From: Piezodorus guildinii
Lineage: Eukaryota; Arthropoda; Insecta; Hemiptera; Pentatomidae
Length of the DNA stretch: 64,000 nucleotides
Direction: 5' to 3'
Assembly: GCA_023052935.1 (NCBI GenBank)
Contig: CM041292.1
Span: forward strand, 35,346,639-35,410,638
Part shown: positions 43,801 through 54,019 of the stretch, piece after piece
Position numbering within the stretch: the first letter of the stretch is position 1
Layout: each line of letters opens with the position of its first letter
Translations under genes and position numbers: made by a program
The notes under the pieces: model-generated
The model's input: the letters and a program-made list of their open reading frames with translations, nothing else
Databases searched by the model: none
What the model was told of the DNA's origin: nothing

Positions 43801-43926
43801 AAGGATCTTAGACAGCTCGGGATCTCTCTGAGACGAGCTGAGGATCGAGAAGGATGGTTGGCGACTGTTGAGCAGGCCAAGGGCGGCCTCATGCCCCTGT
43901 TGAGCCAGTAGAAGAAGAAGAAGAAG
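40804..43926 (+). mobile_element. RTE-like LINE nested in gypsy pol, with 12-bp target-site duplication
   Basis: The duplication AAGAAGAAAGAC stands at 40792-40803 and 43927-43938, and the gypsy RT frame resumes after it. The element has a short 5' leader, a single EN-RT ORF and a (GAA)n tail. The insertion is younger than the gypsy element and is in the same orientation. A single ORF and a simple-repeat tail rather than poly(A) fit the RTE group. Confidence 0.9.
40894..43911 (+). CDS. RTE-like LINE endonuclease-reverse transcriptase
   Basis: The frame is open from just after a TGA at 40891-40893 to the TAG at 43909-43911, about 1005 codons without a stop. The N-terminal apurinic-type endonuclease begins with KIGTWNVRTLYRAGAF (40990) and includes QEMRWTGKG, LGDFNAQVG and SDHYLV. 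The RT domain follows, with APGNDGLPAELLK, FVDFKAAYDT and the catalytic YADDVVII near 43110. The C-terminus has WIGHVMRM and a basic RRRRGRPKGRW region. No ATG lies in frame before the endonuclease start, so the initiator is uncertain. Proteins of this type are often mislabelled craniofacial development protein 2-like. Confidence 0.9.
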   Translation, partial: NVKKYNVTNTQQSLGCRIDSRKRHGPRKRTYKIGTWNVRTLYRAGAFKELADVSQKSRLDVLAVQEMRWTGKGDFKGKNFTMLYSGSENRHEFGVAFMVSNRIKSAILDFQPINERLCKLRIRGHFRNISLICVHAPTEEKDEELKDTFYEQLEAAYNTCPNYDMKIVLGDFNAQVGKEIELRPTIGAHSLHQVTNDNGLRMVSFATVKSMAVMSTMFPHKKVHKETWHSPDGTSASQIDHVLVSTKNFSCVNDVRSYRGYDVNSDHYLVIIKLHQKIKCSTKKPMPRSEQWNTERLGTEEESDRFTEKFHETVMSITVSEGTETIESRWRRIKTGLTQSAKEVCGVKKRSHRNGWFDEECEQAVQIRNEKRLIWISRNTRQSFKQYKDARKLAKGLVRRKKKESLMKQIKDIENAKRKNESRKFYRSVNHIKSEPTRKGNLIRDDQGKKLMLEEEVQERWRQYFGNLLNPRDSETNEGDQAQLPLRTNEDDLETIPPDVEDIEDILNKLKNNKAPGNDGLPAELLKAGHNEVAKELQELVAQIWEEERLPEEWNKALVVPVYKKKGESTICSNYRGISLLSAAYKIFSITLYNRLLPYVEQKLGDYQGGFRPNRSTIDQIFTLKQICEKMNEFQQTTWMLFVDFKAAYDTIVRSKLVVAMHELGLPCKLIRLVKCTMANTICQVKCCGLSEPFEVEGGLRQGDPIAPLLFNIALQVIINRAELEQQGTIFTKMSQILAYADDVVIIGRSLPSIRATFEAMDKEAGKIGLKVNELKTKIMVLGTRMDQRQSHYEMGPYKIELVRSFQYLGSIINDDLKEEEEVRKRIAAGNRAYFSLSKLFRSKLLSRSTKLMLYKTLVRPVVTYGGETWILNNKKNVDLLDRFERVILRRILGAVFEDGQWRRRKNKELFQLYQDISISSHIKIQRLKWIGHVMRMNCDRVASRVYRNVPDGRRRRGRPKGRWKDGVGKDLRQLGISLRRAEDREGWLATVEQAKGGLMPLLSQ

Positions 43927-43938
43927 AAGAAGAAAGAC

Positions 43939-44964
43939 GGCGGCTGGGGCCCTTGCGGGGATTATCGTAAATTAAACTCAATCACCAAGCCTGACAGGTA
44001 TCCCTTGCCACATTTGCATGATTTTGGAAACTCTCTAGCAGGAAAGAAAATATTTTCAAAAGTTGATTTGCTTCGAGCGTACAACCAGATACTGGTCGCA
44101 CCTGCCAATGTCGAGAAAACAGCAATTATCACCCCTTTCGGATTGTTTGAATTTACAGTGATGATGTTTGGTATGAGAAAAGCTGGCCAAACATTTCAAA
44201 GATGGATGAATGAAATATTGGGTGAGTTTGATTTCTGTTTTGTTTATATCGACAATGTGATGATTGCTTCTACATCCATGGAAGAACACCTCCAGCACCT
44301 AAACATCATATTTCGGCGCCTTTCACAATATAAAATCAGCATCAACCTGGCGAAATGTGTTTTTGGAGTAGAAGAACTGGATTTCTTAGGACATCGGATA
44401 AATTCAGCTGGCATAGCACCATTACCTGATAAGGTTTTAGCCGTAACTACTGCTGAACGCCCCAAAACGTATCGGGCCTTACGACGTTTCCTGGTAGCTA
44501 TCAATTATTACCGACGGTTCATGCGTCGTGCAGCTTATCAAGTTATCCTGAACAAAGCATTGAAAATGCGGGAAAAAGAGGATAATCAAATTCAATGGAC
44601 TAAAGAACTCGCCGAAGCCTACGATCAGTGCGTCAACTGTCTAAAAGAGGCCACTCTACTCAACCACCCTTATCCGGATTTACCTCTCGTACTACAGGTA
44701 GATGCCTCAGATGTTGCCATCGGTGGCGCTTTGCAGCAATTGCATAATAAATCACATCAACCACTAGCTTTCTTCTCTCGAAAACTTAGTGACACTGAAG
44801 CACGCTACAGTATGTACGACCGAGAACTATTCGCCATTTATTTAGCTATTAAACATTTTCGTTATCTTATAGAAGGTCGCGAAATAGTGGTTTATACAGA
44901 TCACAAGCCCCTCTTGTTTACACTTTTGCCCAAAAACCTGAAAAAGCATCTCCAAGGCAATTAA
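43939..44964 (+). pseudogene. pol: gypsy pol, part 2: RT and RNase H
   Basis: Resumes with GGWGPCGDYRKLN. RT landmarks are FSKVDLLRAYNQI and a YIDN tetrad where the catalytic motif should be YxDD, so the polymerase would be inactive. RNase H landmarks are LQVDASDVAIGGAL, YDRELFAIY and YTDHKPL. The frame ends at 44964 through a frameshift, and a stop codon at about 45048 follows in the continuing frame. Confidence 0.88.
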
Positions 44965-46298
44965 GGCATCTAGATTTCATATCTCAGTTCACAACGGACA
45001 TCAGACATGTGCCTGGTAACGATAATGTAATGGCTGACTATTTATCCTGACTCGAGGAAATTTCAACTTTGGATTTAGCCGATTTTGCTCAACAGCAAAC
45101 TACGGATGACGACTTACAAGAAATTCTGCAAAATCCAAATAATTATTCTATTAAACTTGTACAAAAACCTGTTCCTGGACTTGCAATTAAGCTTTACTGT
45201 GATGACAGAAATCGCCCATTTGTTCCTGTACCTAGTCGTCGAGCGGTTTTTAATCTGATTCACAGTCTATCACACCCTTCACCCAAGAGAACTGCACAAA
45301 TGGTCTAGGATCGTTTTATTTGGCCTTCAGTCGATAAAGATATTCGTCAGTGGTCCAAAGAATGTACCAGGTGCCAACTTTCTAAAACTAGTAGGCATAC
45401 TCGTAGTCCACTTGGTCAATTTCCCAACACAGGAAAGAGATTTGATCAAGTTCACATCGACATCATCGGACCCTTTCCTGTTTCACAGGGTCAACGATAT
45501 TGCCTCACATTAATCGACCACTTTAGTTCATGGCCAGAAGCTATCACCGCTGAAACTATTGCTAAAGTTTTTGTTCGGGACTGGATTGCACGATATCGTG
45601 TACCTACCAGCGTTACTACTGACCGAGGACGGCAGTTTGAATCAGACTTATTTCGAGAACTGAATCACCTACTGGGCACGAAGCACTTCAGAACCACAGC
45701 CTATCACCCGCAATCGAACGGCAAAATCGAGAGGTGGCACCGTTCCTTAAAGACAGCGCTCAGATGTCACAATTCTTTAAATTGGGTTGCCACTTTACCG
45801 ATTGTGTTGTTAGGGTTAAGGACTGTTGTTCCCGAAAACGGATATGCTGCAGCCGAGCTTCTCTATGGCGAGAACAATCGCCTTCCTGGAGAATTTCTAG
45901 AATCCACCAATGAAATCAGTCACGACAAATCCTCATTTATCAAGGATCTAAGGTCAACACTTCAACAGTATAGACCAACATTTGTCAAGCGTAAGGATTC
46001 TCGCAAATTCTTCATACATCAGGACCTGCCGAATGCTTCTCACGTTTTTGTCAGGGATGACACAATACAGAAACCACTTCAGCAGCCCTACCAAGGCCCT
46101 TTTCGAGTTGTCAGAAGGAATACTAAATATTATGCCATAAATCGGCATGGAAAGGAAGAAGACATATCAATTGATAGGCTGAAACCAGCGTTCCTAATGC
46201 AGATTAGTTTCCTCATGACGAACCCCCTTTCTTCGGCCGAGGACGAACCAACGCCACCCGTTGCTTCTCCGACTGCAACTGCAACTTCATGTGTCTGA
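44965..46298 (+). pseudogene. pol: gypsy pol, part 3: integrase
   Basis: The frame 45069-45308 holds the linker and the His side of the HHCC zinc finger (HSLSHPSPKRTAQM), then a TAG. The region beyond it gives ECTRCQLSKT (Cys side), the core DDE residues in DQVHIDIIGPFP, TTDRGRQFES and SNGKIERWHR, and from 45804 an open C-terminal end to TGA at 46296-46298. Stops at about 45048 and 45306 plus the frameshift make it non-functional. Confidence 0.87.
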
Positions 46299-46325
46299 AT
46301 GTTCCTCTTTCAGTACGCTTTCATT

Positions 46326-46339
46326 AAGAGGGGGAGTAC
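46326..46339 (+). promoter_or_regulatory. Candidate polypurine tract of the gypsy element
   Basis: AAGAGGGGGAGTAC lies directly before the 3' LTR, the expected place for the plus-strand primer. Confidence 0.6.
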
Positions 46340-46492
46340 TGTGGCATCAACACATGTGGTTGCCAAGGAGACATAACCTTCATGTGTTTTGTGTTATAAA
46401 AAATACCTTTGTGTTTAAAAACAATGTTACATGTGGTGTGTGTTGTAATAAAGATATAATCCATTATTAATGTTATTTATGTGGTGGTAACA
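46340..46492 (+). repeat. 3' LTR of the gypsy element
   Basis: Begins TGTGGCATCAACACATG and matches the 5' LTR with three substitutions over about 145 bp. It ends near GTGGTGGTAACA, slightly different from the 5' copy. Confidence 0.8.
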
Positions 46493-46794
46493 CGTGCGTT
46501 ATTTCTGAAGATGGCCACCTGATTGGTGTTAATAGCTATCAGATAAACTAGGTGAACATTGTGAAGAATTGTCATTTCTAATGATATACCTTGGACCATT
46601 CAGAACTTTTAAAGAATTTAAGATCATCCCATTCATGACAGCAACAAGTGAGTTACAGCGAGCTGATTAATCAGGAGTTACTCCTACACATTTACTCCAT
46701 ATGGCTATGAAAATTTTGCATATGCCTACATATGATATCTTACGAGTAGCTTTCATATTAAAAAAAAAATATTACTGAAATGTTATTGATTTTG

Positions 46795-47335
46795 AATTGT
46801 TGTGCCTATCCATTACGGACATTGGCAATCAATGCATACTTTATCAACTTCTGCATGAAAAAGACCTACTGTTGTTGTGTTAAACCATGTACAAAAGTTC
46901 TTCAACCGCAATATCCTTCATCTATCAGGACTCCTCCTGTCCTCCGCCTTGGCCTGCAGAATCAGCTGCAACAAGTTATACCGCTGGCTGTTTCTCATTA
47001 TATGTCCCAAATATTCCAGCTTACATGTTTTCAGTAAAAGTAGCATTTCCTTGTCTTTACCCATTCTTTCCAAGACCCTAAGATTAGTGATATGATCCGT
47101 CCATGGGATTCTTAAAATATGTCGATATAACCACATCTCAAACGACTCAAGTTTTGAAAAAGAAGCTTCAGTTAGAGTCCAGGATTTGAGTAGTCCCAGG
47201 AAAACAAAAAATTTCAATGGTCAGATCTTAGTTGGAAGTGGTAGATCATGGCATTTGAATAATCTTGACATTTTGAGAAAAGTATCTCTGGCCCTCTCTA
47301 TCCTGTATTTGATCTCCACAGAGTGATCGCACGTT
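46795..47335 (-). pseudogene. LINE C-terminal fragment (RTE/CFDP2-like type)
   Basis: A 99-codon minus frame (46918-47217) shows SFEMWLYRHILRIPW, ITNLRVLERMGKDKEML and KLEYLGHIMRN, the post-RT region of a LINE pol. Broken frames extend it at both ends, with VEIKYRIERARDTF near 47310 and SMSVMDRHN near 46800. The copy is 5'-truncated and not functional. Confidence 0.78.
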
Positions 47336-47698
47336 CCACTTATTTTGGTTTGAGATATTATTTTATAGGTATATCATTAATAAAAATTTTTTTCAATAAA
47401 AAATTGTATTGATCCTAGTGCTAATGTTCCACATCGTCTACGACTACTGTAAGGCTTGTAAAATATGTCTTATTTCAATTTGGTCACTAAACAATATTGA
47501 GTCAACTGCCTTGTATTTCTCATTGATTTATCTTGACTTATACCTAGATGTATTCCTTGAATACAGTTTTAATCAAGTTAAACATTTGAGGACCTACCTT
47601 GGACTCTAAATCCTGGAAAATAAACTTTGTTTTTTTGATTGTATGTATATCATTTTTTTTTTTTAATTTTGTGTCTTTTTTGTTGAAGGTTCTTAATC

Positions 47699-47809
47699 AA
47701 AGGGAAAGGGAGTTTAAATTACAAGAACAATTTGGACGAGCTTTTAAAGATGATGAATTTATGGTCTTTCAAATTTTAGTCCTTCATTTAGAAACAAATG
47801 TAAGTTTTT
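47699..47809 (+). CDS. GPCPD1: GPCPD1-like gene, exon E
   Basis: The acceptor TGTTGAAG ends at 47698 and the donor GTAAGT starts at 47810, both phase 0 (37 codons). The product, VLNQREREFKLQEQFGRAF then DEFMVFQILVLHLETN, fits the region of GPCPD1 that ends in a strand like YSIQTMEPDNLELIF, just before the proline-rich turn of the next exon. Confidence 0.82.
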
Positions 47810-48049
47810 AGTTTTAAGTATTACATTCAATAATAAAAAAATCTGGCGTGCACAACAAACGACTTCGCTTAATGTACTAATTAAAATCAATTTTAAAATT
47901 TTAAGAAAATGAAAATTGGAGAAAGAATTATGTTGTTCCGATAGAAACATTTATTTTAGATTGAATAATCTACCGATTGAAATTATTGAAATCTACAACA
48001 ACCACTTATTTGTGGCCCCCTTTTAATCCATTACCTTACGGAACTTTAT

Positions 48050-48735
48050 ACCATAATAGTTTTTCTAAAATCTTCAGCTTTCCAAAGCTATATTTTATAT
48101 CTATCTATATTACTATTCTTATGCTCTTGAAAAAAATCTATATTCGATAAACAAATATATTTGCTCTTTTCTTCTTTAGTGGATTATCAAATTCATTCAA
48201 CTTGTATATTCACCAGTTTTTTTTAGTCTATTTTAAGAAGATGAAATGGTAATTTTTCAAATTCAAAATAAAAGGTACTTTAGAGGAAAAAATTTAAAAA
48301 ATCGTTATTTAAGCTCTGTTACACTATTTCAATCAATATGAAACCTTCTTGATATTTAAGCCCATTAAATTTTACATTGAAATAGTGAGTTTAATTAAAA
48401 TCGTTTCAGCCATTTTGGGAAAAATTGTAAAAAAGTGCAAAATGCCAGATATAATGTGGCTCTTCTGGTTCACTGATTTTGTTGAAAAAGTTGCTGTAAT
48501 ATCTCAGACATATACGCTTTTGATTATAATATTTCAGTTTTTATTGATTATTGATATTTCAGTCGTGCTATACTTATCACATACATTGAGATCATTTTGC
48601 GAGACTTGGTCATTTGGACTCAACGGTTCCTAAGATGTGTATTTCTAGTGAAAACCCAAATTTGAAAATATTCACGATTGAATACTTTTCCTTAATATAT
48701 ATTTCATATATAGATAAAGGATATATTTTTATTTC
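48050..48735 (-). repeat. Repeat family R, reverse copy in intron E-F
   Basis: Its reverse complement is collinear with 25145-25800. Matching blocks are GGAAAAGTATTCAATCG at the start, AATACACATCTTAGGA, GAGTCCAAATGACCAAGTC, AGAAGAGCCACATTATATC, TTTAATGGGCTTAAATATCA and AAAGTACCTTTTATTTTGA. The conserved 3' end of the family is missing. Confidence 0.7.
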
Positions 48736-49312
48736 TGTTAAAATTTAGTAATGTGTTCATGTAAAGACATATGTACCTAAAAATAAATTAAATTCACCTA
48801 TAGTGAAACTACTGATTGGTAACAAATAAAGAAGAGTCATGTTCATTTTGAGGAATTTTAGCTAATGATTTGCATATTAAAACATTTAAGATTTTAATTT
48901 TTAGATAAAAATAATAAATAAATCATCTTTCCTCTAGTTATCTGAACTATTTTTTTTAATTTCAAGTTTATGAGGTATCGGTTTTGTTTTCATAGTGACA
49001 ATTAATATTATTATGTTTCTGGGTATAATCTAGGTCATGGAATCTTGTTTAATCGTGCCACCATGATTACCTGTTAATGATAAAATGAATGTCTACACCC
49101 AACAAATGTCAAAATAGGTTAAAAGTCACCTACTTTTGTTGCTAAATTAAATATTTGAAGATATTGGCCACCTCTGATATGCATTTTGTTTTTATTTTCA
49201 TATTTCAGTTTGTTGATTTGTGACGGTTGCATTTCTGAAGGTTTACTTTGGAGAAAAAAATCTCATATATAAAATATAAAAATATAAGTATGATATTTTA
49301 TGTATTTTTTAG

Positions 49313-49478
49313 GGTATTTTATTAGATTTTTATATTCCTACTGATAATAGAAGAGAGGATGAACCCCCTTACCACGCAGGATTTTCATATATCCTTCCTA
49401 GTGCAATGAAATATAGTGAAGGACAGATTGTTGTACCAATTACTAGTGTGAGGCACCGTCCAATAGGAGAAATAACTT
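49313..49478 (+). CDS. GPCPD1: GPCPD1-like gene, exon F
   Basis: The acceptor TATTTTTTAG ends at 49312 and the donor GTAAGT starts at 49479. Phase 0 in, phase 1 out. The product GILLDFYIPTDNRR then PPYHAGFSYILPSAMKYSEG and VVPITSVRHRPIGEI matches the PGHVGTACLL.STI...SAGILTLPIMSR...IGKV region preceding the GDPD domain. Confidence 0.85.
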
Positions 49479-49554
49479 GTAAGTTATATATTTTTTTTAT
49501 AAATGATCTAATTATATATTATATTGTTACGGTTAAAATTTGCAAAAAGAATTA

Positions 49555-49860
49555 ATTTTAATTTTAAAAAAAAACGAATTCCCTAACCGTAACTATGCCC
49601 CAGATACTCAGTGGAGACGGGCGGGTTTCACAATAAATTTATATTGAGTGCCACGCTATTTAAAAAAAAAAAAGAAATAAGATAAATAGCGAAACCCTTT
49701 AAATTAATAATATTTTTAATGAAAATAAATAAAAAATTAAAATTAAATTTACAAAAAAAAAAATTATTAAATAACAGGTGGTTACGAACTCGTTACCTCA
49801 CAGTCTGAATACATCTATCTATCCCATGAGCCATGGACTCATATGACGTCACCATACCTT
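49555..49860 (-). repeat. Possible decayed tRNA-derived SINE (SINE-C)
   Basis: On the minus strand GGCTCATGGGATAGATAGAT resembles an A box, and ACGAGTTCGTAACC, about 50 bases later, a B box. The remainder contains GTGGCACTCAATATAAATTT and CCCGCCCGTCTCCACTGAGT, then a poly(A)-rich stretch. No target duplication and no second copy is visible in this window, so the call is tentative. Confidence 0.4.
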
Positions 49861-50879
49861 TACACAGTATTAGACTCGATGAGGGTTGTACAATGTTACC
49901 TTGTTAAGGTTAATATTAAATAGAAAATATTACTTAAACAAAAAAAAATAATACAAAACTTTATTTCTAATAGTAAGACAAAATAAATGATTCTTTAACA
50001 AACAAAAAAAAAGAAAGGAAAACTTATTTCTACTTATATCCTAAATTTATTTGTTTGTTTGTGTTAAAAACAATTATTTGTCCTTCTATCTTTCAGCACT
50101 TTAACCACTCAGGTTATAAGTTTATTTGCCTAAATAAATCACCTTGTTTCCGTGTTTGTTTGCCTCGAGAAACGATCTCCTTTTCCACTTGGATCAGACT
50201 TCGTACCTGGTCCATCGAGTGTTACTCGCCACAACCTTACTTTTTGAACTACACTTCAAAATTTTTTTCTTCATTCACTTACAATGGGGCCTCGCTCTCA
50301 AGGTTCCCAAAAACATTCTACACAACACTCACGAAAAAAAAAAAAAAGTCTATTAACATGTGTTTTTCTTTTTCTTTTTTTTTTCTTTTTTTTTTAAACA
50401 TTTTTATATTTTGAGTAACCCTCTTCGAGGCATTAAAAAAAAACCATCTTAACTATTATTTATCTCAAATTCGTAATAATTTAATTTTTTTTTTTTCCAC
50501 GTAACAATATATAACCATTTTAATGATTTATTATATATGAACTTGAATGAAAAACTGTTATATAGTGAGAATAAGCAAGATACCACAGAGGTATGCTTAT
50601 CAAATCTGAAAAAATCATCCAAACAAGCCTACTTTTGAGTTGTCTGTTAGAGCAAAATCAATTTTCCTAAATATGTTATAATATATTTATTTTTTTTAAA
50701 TATTCTTTTAACAAAAAATTAATTTAAACATTATTTACTTCATTAAAATTTAATTACTCTCAGTGTATGGTTTGGTTATTGACAATCAGGCACATATTTT
50801 ATATTTAATTTTTTTAATTATAATTATAACTTACTATAATAATACAATATGCAGGCTTACTAAGATTATTCTCCATATT

Positions 50880-53445
50880 CAGACAGCAGCACCTTCCCCT
50901 TTCAGGTCCCAATTCCCACTGAACCACTTTCTACCTGGCAATTTGTAGCTGGTTCATTTTTACCTGGTAAAAACCCTAGCATTCAAAATGGATGCTATGT
51001 TTGGAAACAATCATCCAATTGGAGTTGTTATTTAAATTTCACTTTTTATCCTCACTCGTGGCAGGATTCTTTCCAACGTCACAACCTCCAATAGCTATTC
51101 CATCTTGTCACCCCAGAATCCCACGTACTGGCCAACTTCCCTTAAAAAACGTCCAGATATTCTTGACATCTTTATTAGTTCCCAAATTCCCTCCGCTTAA
51201 ACTACAATCAAATCCCTCGATGACCTCTCCTCAGATCATAGTCCGGTTCTTCTCCTCATGCATTCACAACCAGTTATTAAACCCTCTCTTCCTTCCCTGA
51301 TTAAAGGTCGCGTTGACTGGGACTGTTTCCGTAATGATTTAGAGATCAAACTTGACTTAAACATTCCGTTAAAAACTAAACATGACATAGACTCCGCCAT
51401 ACAAGAACTTACAAAGTCGATAGAAACTGTCATAGACACCAACACATCGCTTCGCAAAATTGGACATCTTCATAAAACACACTTACCGAATCACATTCGA
51501 CTCCTACTAACTGACAAACGTAGGGCAAGGAAAAAATGGCACAACACAAGATATCCATCTGACAAAAAGCATTACAATCACCTGACAAACAAATTAAAAA
51601 CAGAAATAAGAAAATTCAAAATACAAAACTTTCAGAACTTTACAGAGAACTTGACCACTTCAGACAAATCTTTATGGACAACAACCGCAAAACTGCTGAA
51701 ATTTAAAACCTTTAATCATCCTCTCCTCACTAAATCCCAAACCTGGTCGAGATCCGATGAAGAGAAATCACAAATCTTTGGTGAACACCTTTTCAATACG
51801 TTTAATCCGCACCCTGATATCCTTAATCCCAGCCATAGTGAACATGTTGAAGCAGAACTAACTGTTCCTCTCCAAATGTCCCTTCCTCCTAAGGCCTTTC
51901 ACCCTTCCGAAATCATTAATATCATTCAAAGATTACCATCCAAAAAAGCTCCTGGCCATGATCTCATCACATCCCATATCCTGAAACAGCTTCCCAAAAA
52001 AGCCATACTCTTACTCACCTGCATATATAATGCCACACTTCGTTCTACCTACTTTCCTGATCCTTGGAAATTGTCCATTATCAAAATGATTCCTAAACCT
52101 AAAAAGTCTCTAGAAAATCCATCATCCTACCGTCCTATATCTCTTTTGCCCATCATGGGCAAAATACTGGAAAAACTCCTCCTAAAACGTCTATATCCAA
52201 TCCTTGACATTCATCACGTTATTCCTGACCACCAGTTTGGATTTCGCTCATCCCATTCCACTATACAGCAGTGTCACCGTGTGGTGGATGTGATATCTTC
52301 CACATTGGAGCGCGGAATGTATTGCACTGGAGCCTTCCTCGACGTGGAAAAGGCTTTTGACCGAGTTTGGCATCCAGGACTGCTCTACAAACTTCGTCAC
52401 TTCCTCCCTCCTACCTACTTCTTATTAATCCGTTCCTACCTCACAGATAGAACCTTTAAAGTAAACCATAACCTTTCCTTCTCTGCCATATTTCCTCAGA
52501 ACGCAGGTGTGCCCCAAGGTAGCATCCTGGGTCCAATCCTTTATACCATATATACAGCTGATATTCCTACTCATCCTAGCACTGTCCTCACTACATACGC
52601 CGATGACACATGTGTGTTATCTGTAAACAATGACCCAACTATTGCTTCCCAAACTCTTCAGTCTCACATTGTTTCCATTGAAGAATGGTGTCAAAAGTGG
52701 AGGATCAAAATAAATCCTACTAAATCCCACCAAATTACCTTTACCCTGCGCCGCAAACCTATGTCTGCCTGTCCCACTATATCCTTTGGCAATATTCCAC
52801 TCACCTCAGTTGAACAGATCCGATACCTTGGACTGCATCTTGACAGACGACTTACTTGGAATCCTCACACTAGACTGAAACGACAAGAAACAGCTCGCAG
52901 ATATCGCTTATTACAACATTTACTTGACAAACGTTCAAAACTTCCCACCTACTACAAAAAACTAATTTATATTACCATACTTAGGCCTATTTGGACATAT
53001 GGAATTGAACTATGGGGATCCACCAAGCCATCAAATTCCTCTCGCATCCAATCCTTGCAATCCAAAATCCTCCGAAAGATCCTTAATGCCCCTTACTTTG
53101 TCACCAATAAAATAATCCACAAAGACCTGAATATCCCATTAGTTGCAGACTTAGCCCGAATTAGATATACTTCCTTTCACTCCAAATTACCACTCCACCC
53201 AAACCCACTTGTCCGCAATATCTCATCTCCTTCTATTCCTGATCATCCTCCGAGGCGGCTGAAACGACGATGGCCTCGAGACCTTCTTGTCTGAAAAACC
53301 TTTGAAGTGCTACCAATGGGTAGATTCTTCTCACGCCTATCATGTCCATATCTCATGTGTGAACAGTCACATTTACTTGATGTATTTTTGTGTTAATACA
53401 GTTGTAAATATCTCTATAATAAATAAATTTAAAAAAAACAAAAAA
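50880..53445 (+). mobile_element. Jockey-A LINE, 5'-truncated, RT intact
   Basis: The right part is the open RT frame at 51258-53294. To the left, broken frames from about 51060 give VTTSNSYSILSPQNPTYWP, RPDILDIFI and SSDHSPVLLL, the end of an apurinic-type endonuclease. Further upstream the frame is lost. The 3' UTR ends in ATAAATAAATTT and an A-rich stretch near 53440. Other copies lie at 10826-11325 and 57630-57865. Confidence 0.85.
51258..53294 (+). CDS. Jockey-A reverse transcriptase (endonuclease part broken)
   Basis: 678 codons without a stop, in frame with the SSDHSPV end of the endonuclease upstream. RT landmarks are KKAPGHDLI, PSSYRPISLLPIMGKILEKL, HQFGFRSSHSTIQQ, FLDVEKAFDRVW (about residue 360), AGVPQGSILGPILY and YADDTCVL (about residue 447), and then the C-terminal IRPIWTYG-like segment IELWGSTKPSN. 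A TAA in the endonuclease region and earlier frame damage mean that a full ORF2 product cannot be made. Confidence 0.88.
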   Translation: MHSQPVIKPSLPSLIKGRVDWDCFRNDLEIKLDLNIPLKTKHDIDSAIQELTKSIETVIDTNTSLRKIGHLHKTHLPNHIRLLLTDKRRARKKWHNTRYPSDKKHYNHLTNKLKTEIRKFKIQNFQNFTENLTTSDKSLWTTTAKLLKFKTFNHPLLTKSQTWSRSDEEKSQIFGEHLFNTFNPHPDILNPSHSEHVEAELTVPLQMSLPPKAFHPSEIINIIQRLPSKKAPGHDLITSHILKQLPKKAILLLTCIYNATLRSTYFPDPWKLSIIKMIPKPKKSLENPSSYRPISLLPIMGKILEKLLLKRLYPILDIHHVIPDHQFGFRSSHSTIQQCHRVVDVISSTLERGMYCTGAFLDVEKAFDRVWHPGLLYKLRHFLPPTYFLLIRSYLTDRTFKVNHNLSFSAIFPQNAGVPQGSILGPILYTIYTADIPTHPSTVLTTYADDTCVLSVNNDPTIASQTLQSHIVSIEEWCQKWRIKINPTKSHQITFTLRRKPMSACPTISFGNIPLTSVEQIRYLGLHLDRRLTWNPHTRLKRQETARRYRLLQHLLDKRSKLPTYYKKLIYITILRPIWTYGIELWGSTKPSNSSRIQSLQSKILRKILNAPYFVTNKIIHKDLNIPLVADLARIRYTSFHSKLPLHPNPLVRNISSPSIPDHPPRRLKRRWPRDLLV

Positions 53446-54019
53446 CTTTTTATCCTATTGTTAGCCTGCCATCACAATACTCAAATAATAAATACTTCAA
53501 TTACAAAAAATGGGTGTATTACAATGTTATAATAAAAAGTATGCTTGTTGTTAGAATATGTGCGTTCTAATGTACCGTTTAACTCTGTTGATTATTAATA
53601 TTATGTAGTGAGGGGATCCTGATAATTCATATTTCAAGGGACTGAAAGATAAATACAAATTATCAGGGTATACAAATTATGGAGTTTTCCCATTATTGAG
53701 AGTATAAAACAAGAATATTTAGCCTCGTTTTGGGAGGGTAAATGTAAAAACAATAGTTTCTCAGGTTTTAAACAGAACAATTTAATAAGAATTAAAAAAT
53801 ACAAACAAAAATTATAAGAAAATAAACAAAAAAGGGGTTCCACAAATTTAAGATTAATTAAAGGCAAACTGAGACATAAAACTAAGCTTTAGACTGATTA
53901 TTAACTTACAATAAAGAGATCTGAACTTAAAATAAAAAGTCTTTTATGCAGGCTTGCAATATCACTCGCTGTATAACCTTCCTTCATAATAAAACATATG
54001 GTTTTTTGTAGATAATACT

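Larger units (their letters stand above)
39153..46492 (+). mobile_element. Ty3/gypsy LTR retrotransposon, defective, with nested LINE
   Basis: Two direct repeats of about 155 bp bracket gag and pol in the order protease, RT, RNase H, integrase, the gypsy order. No envelope gene is present. The LTRs differ at only about three positions plus their extreme 3' ends, so the insertion is fairly recent, yet pol carries several stops, a frameshift and a changed RT motif. I could not identify a clear target-site duplication. The element lies in sense orientation within the host intron. Confidence 0.9.
38986..47698 (+). other. GPCPD1 intron D-E
   Basis: 8.7-kb intron, of which about 7.3 kb is a gypsy element with a nested LINE and about 0.5 kb is a further LINE fragment. 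46493-46795 and 47335-47698 are unremarkable intron sequence. The pyrimidine-rich tract before the acceptor at 47698 is clear. Confidence 0.8.

Noticed and set aside
40923..43892. Minus-strand open frames opposite the nested LINE
   Set aside because: They are shadows of the strong plus-strand EN-RT ORF and have no domain resemblance.
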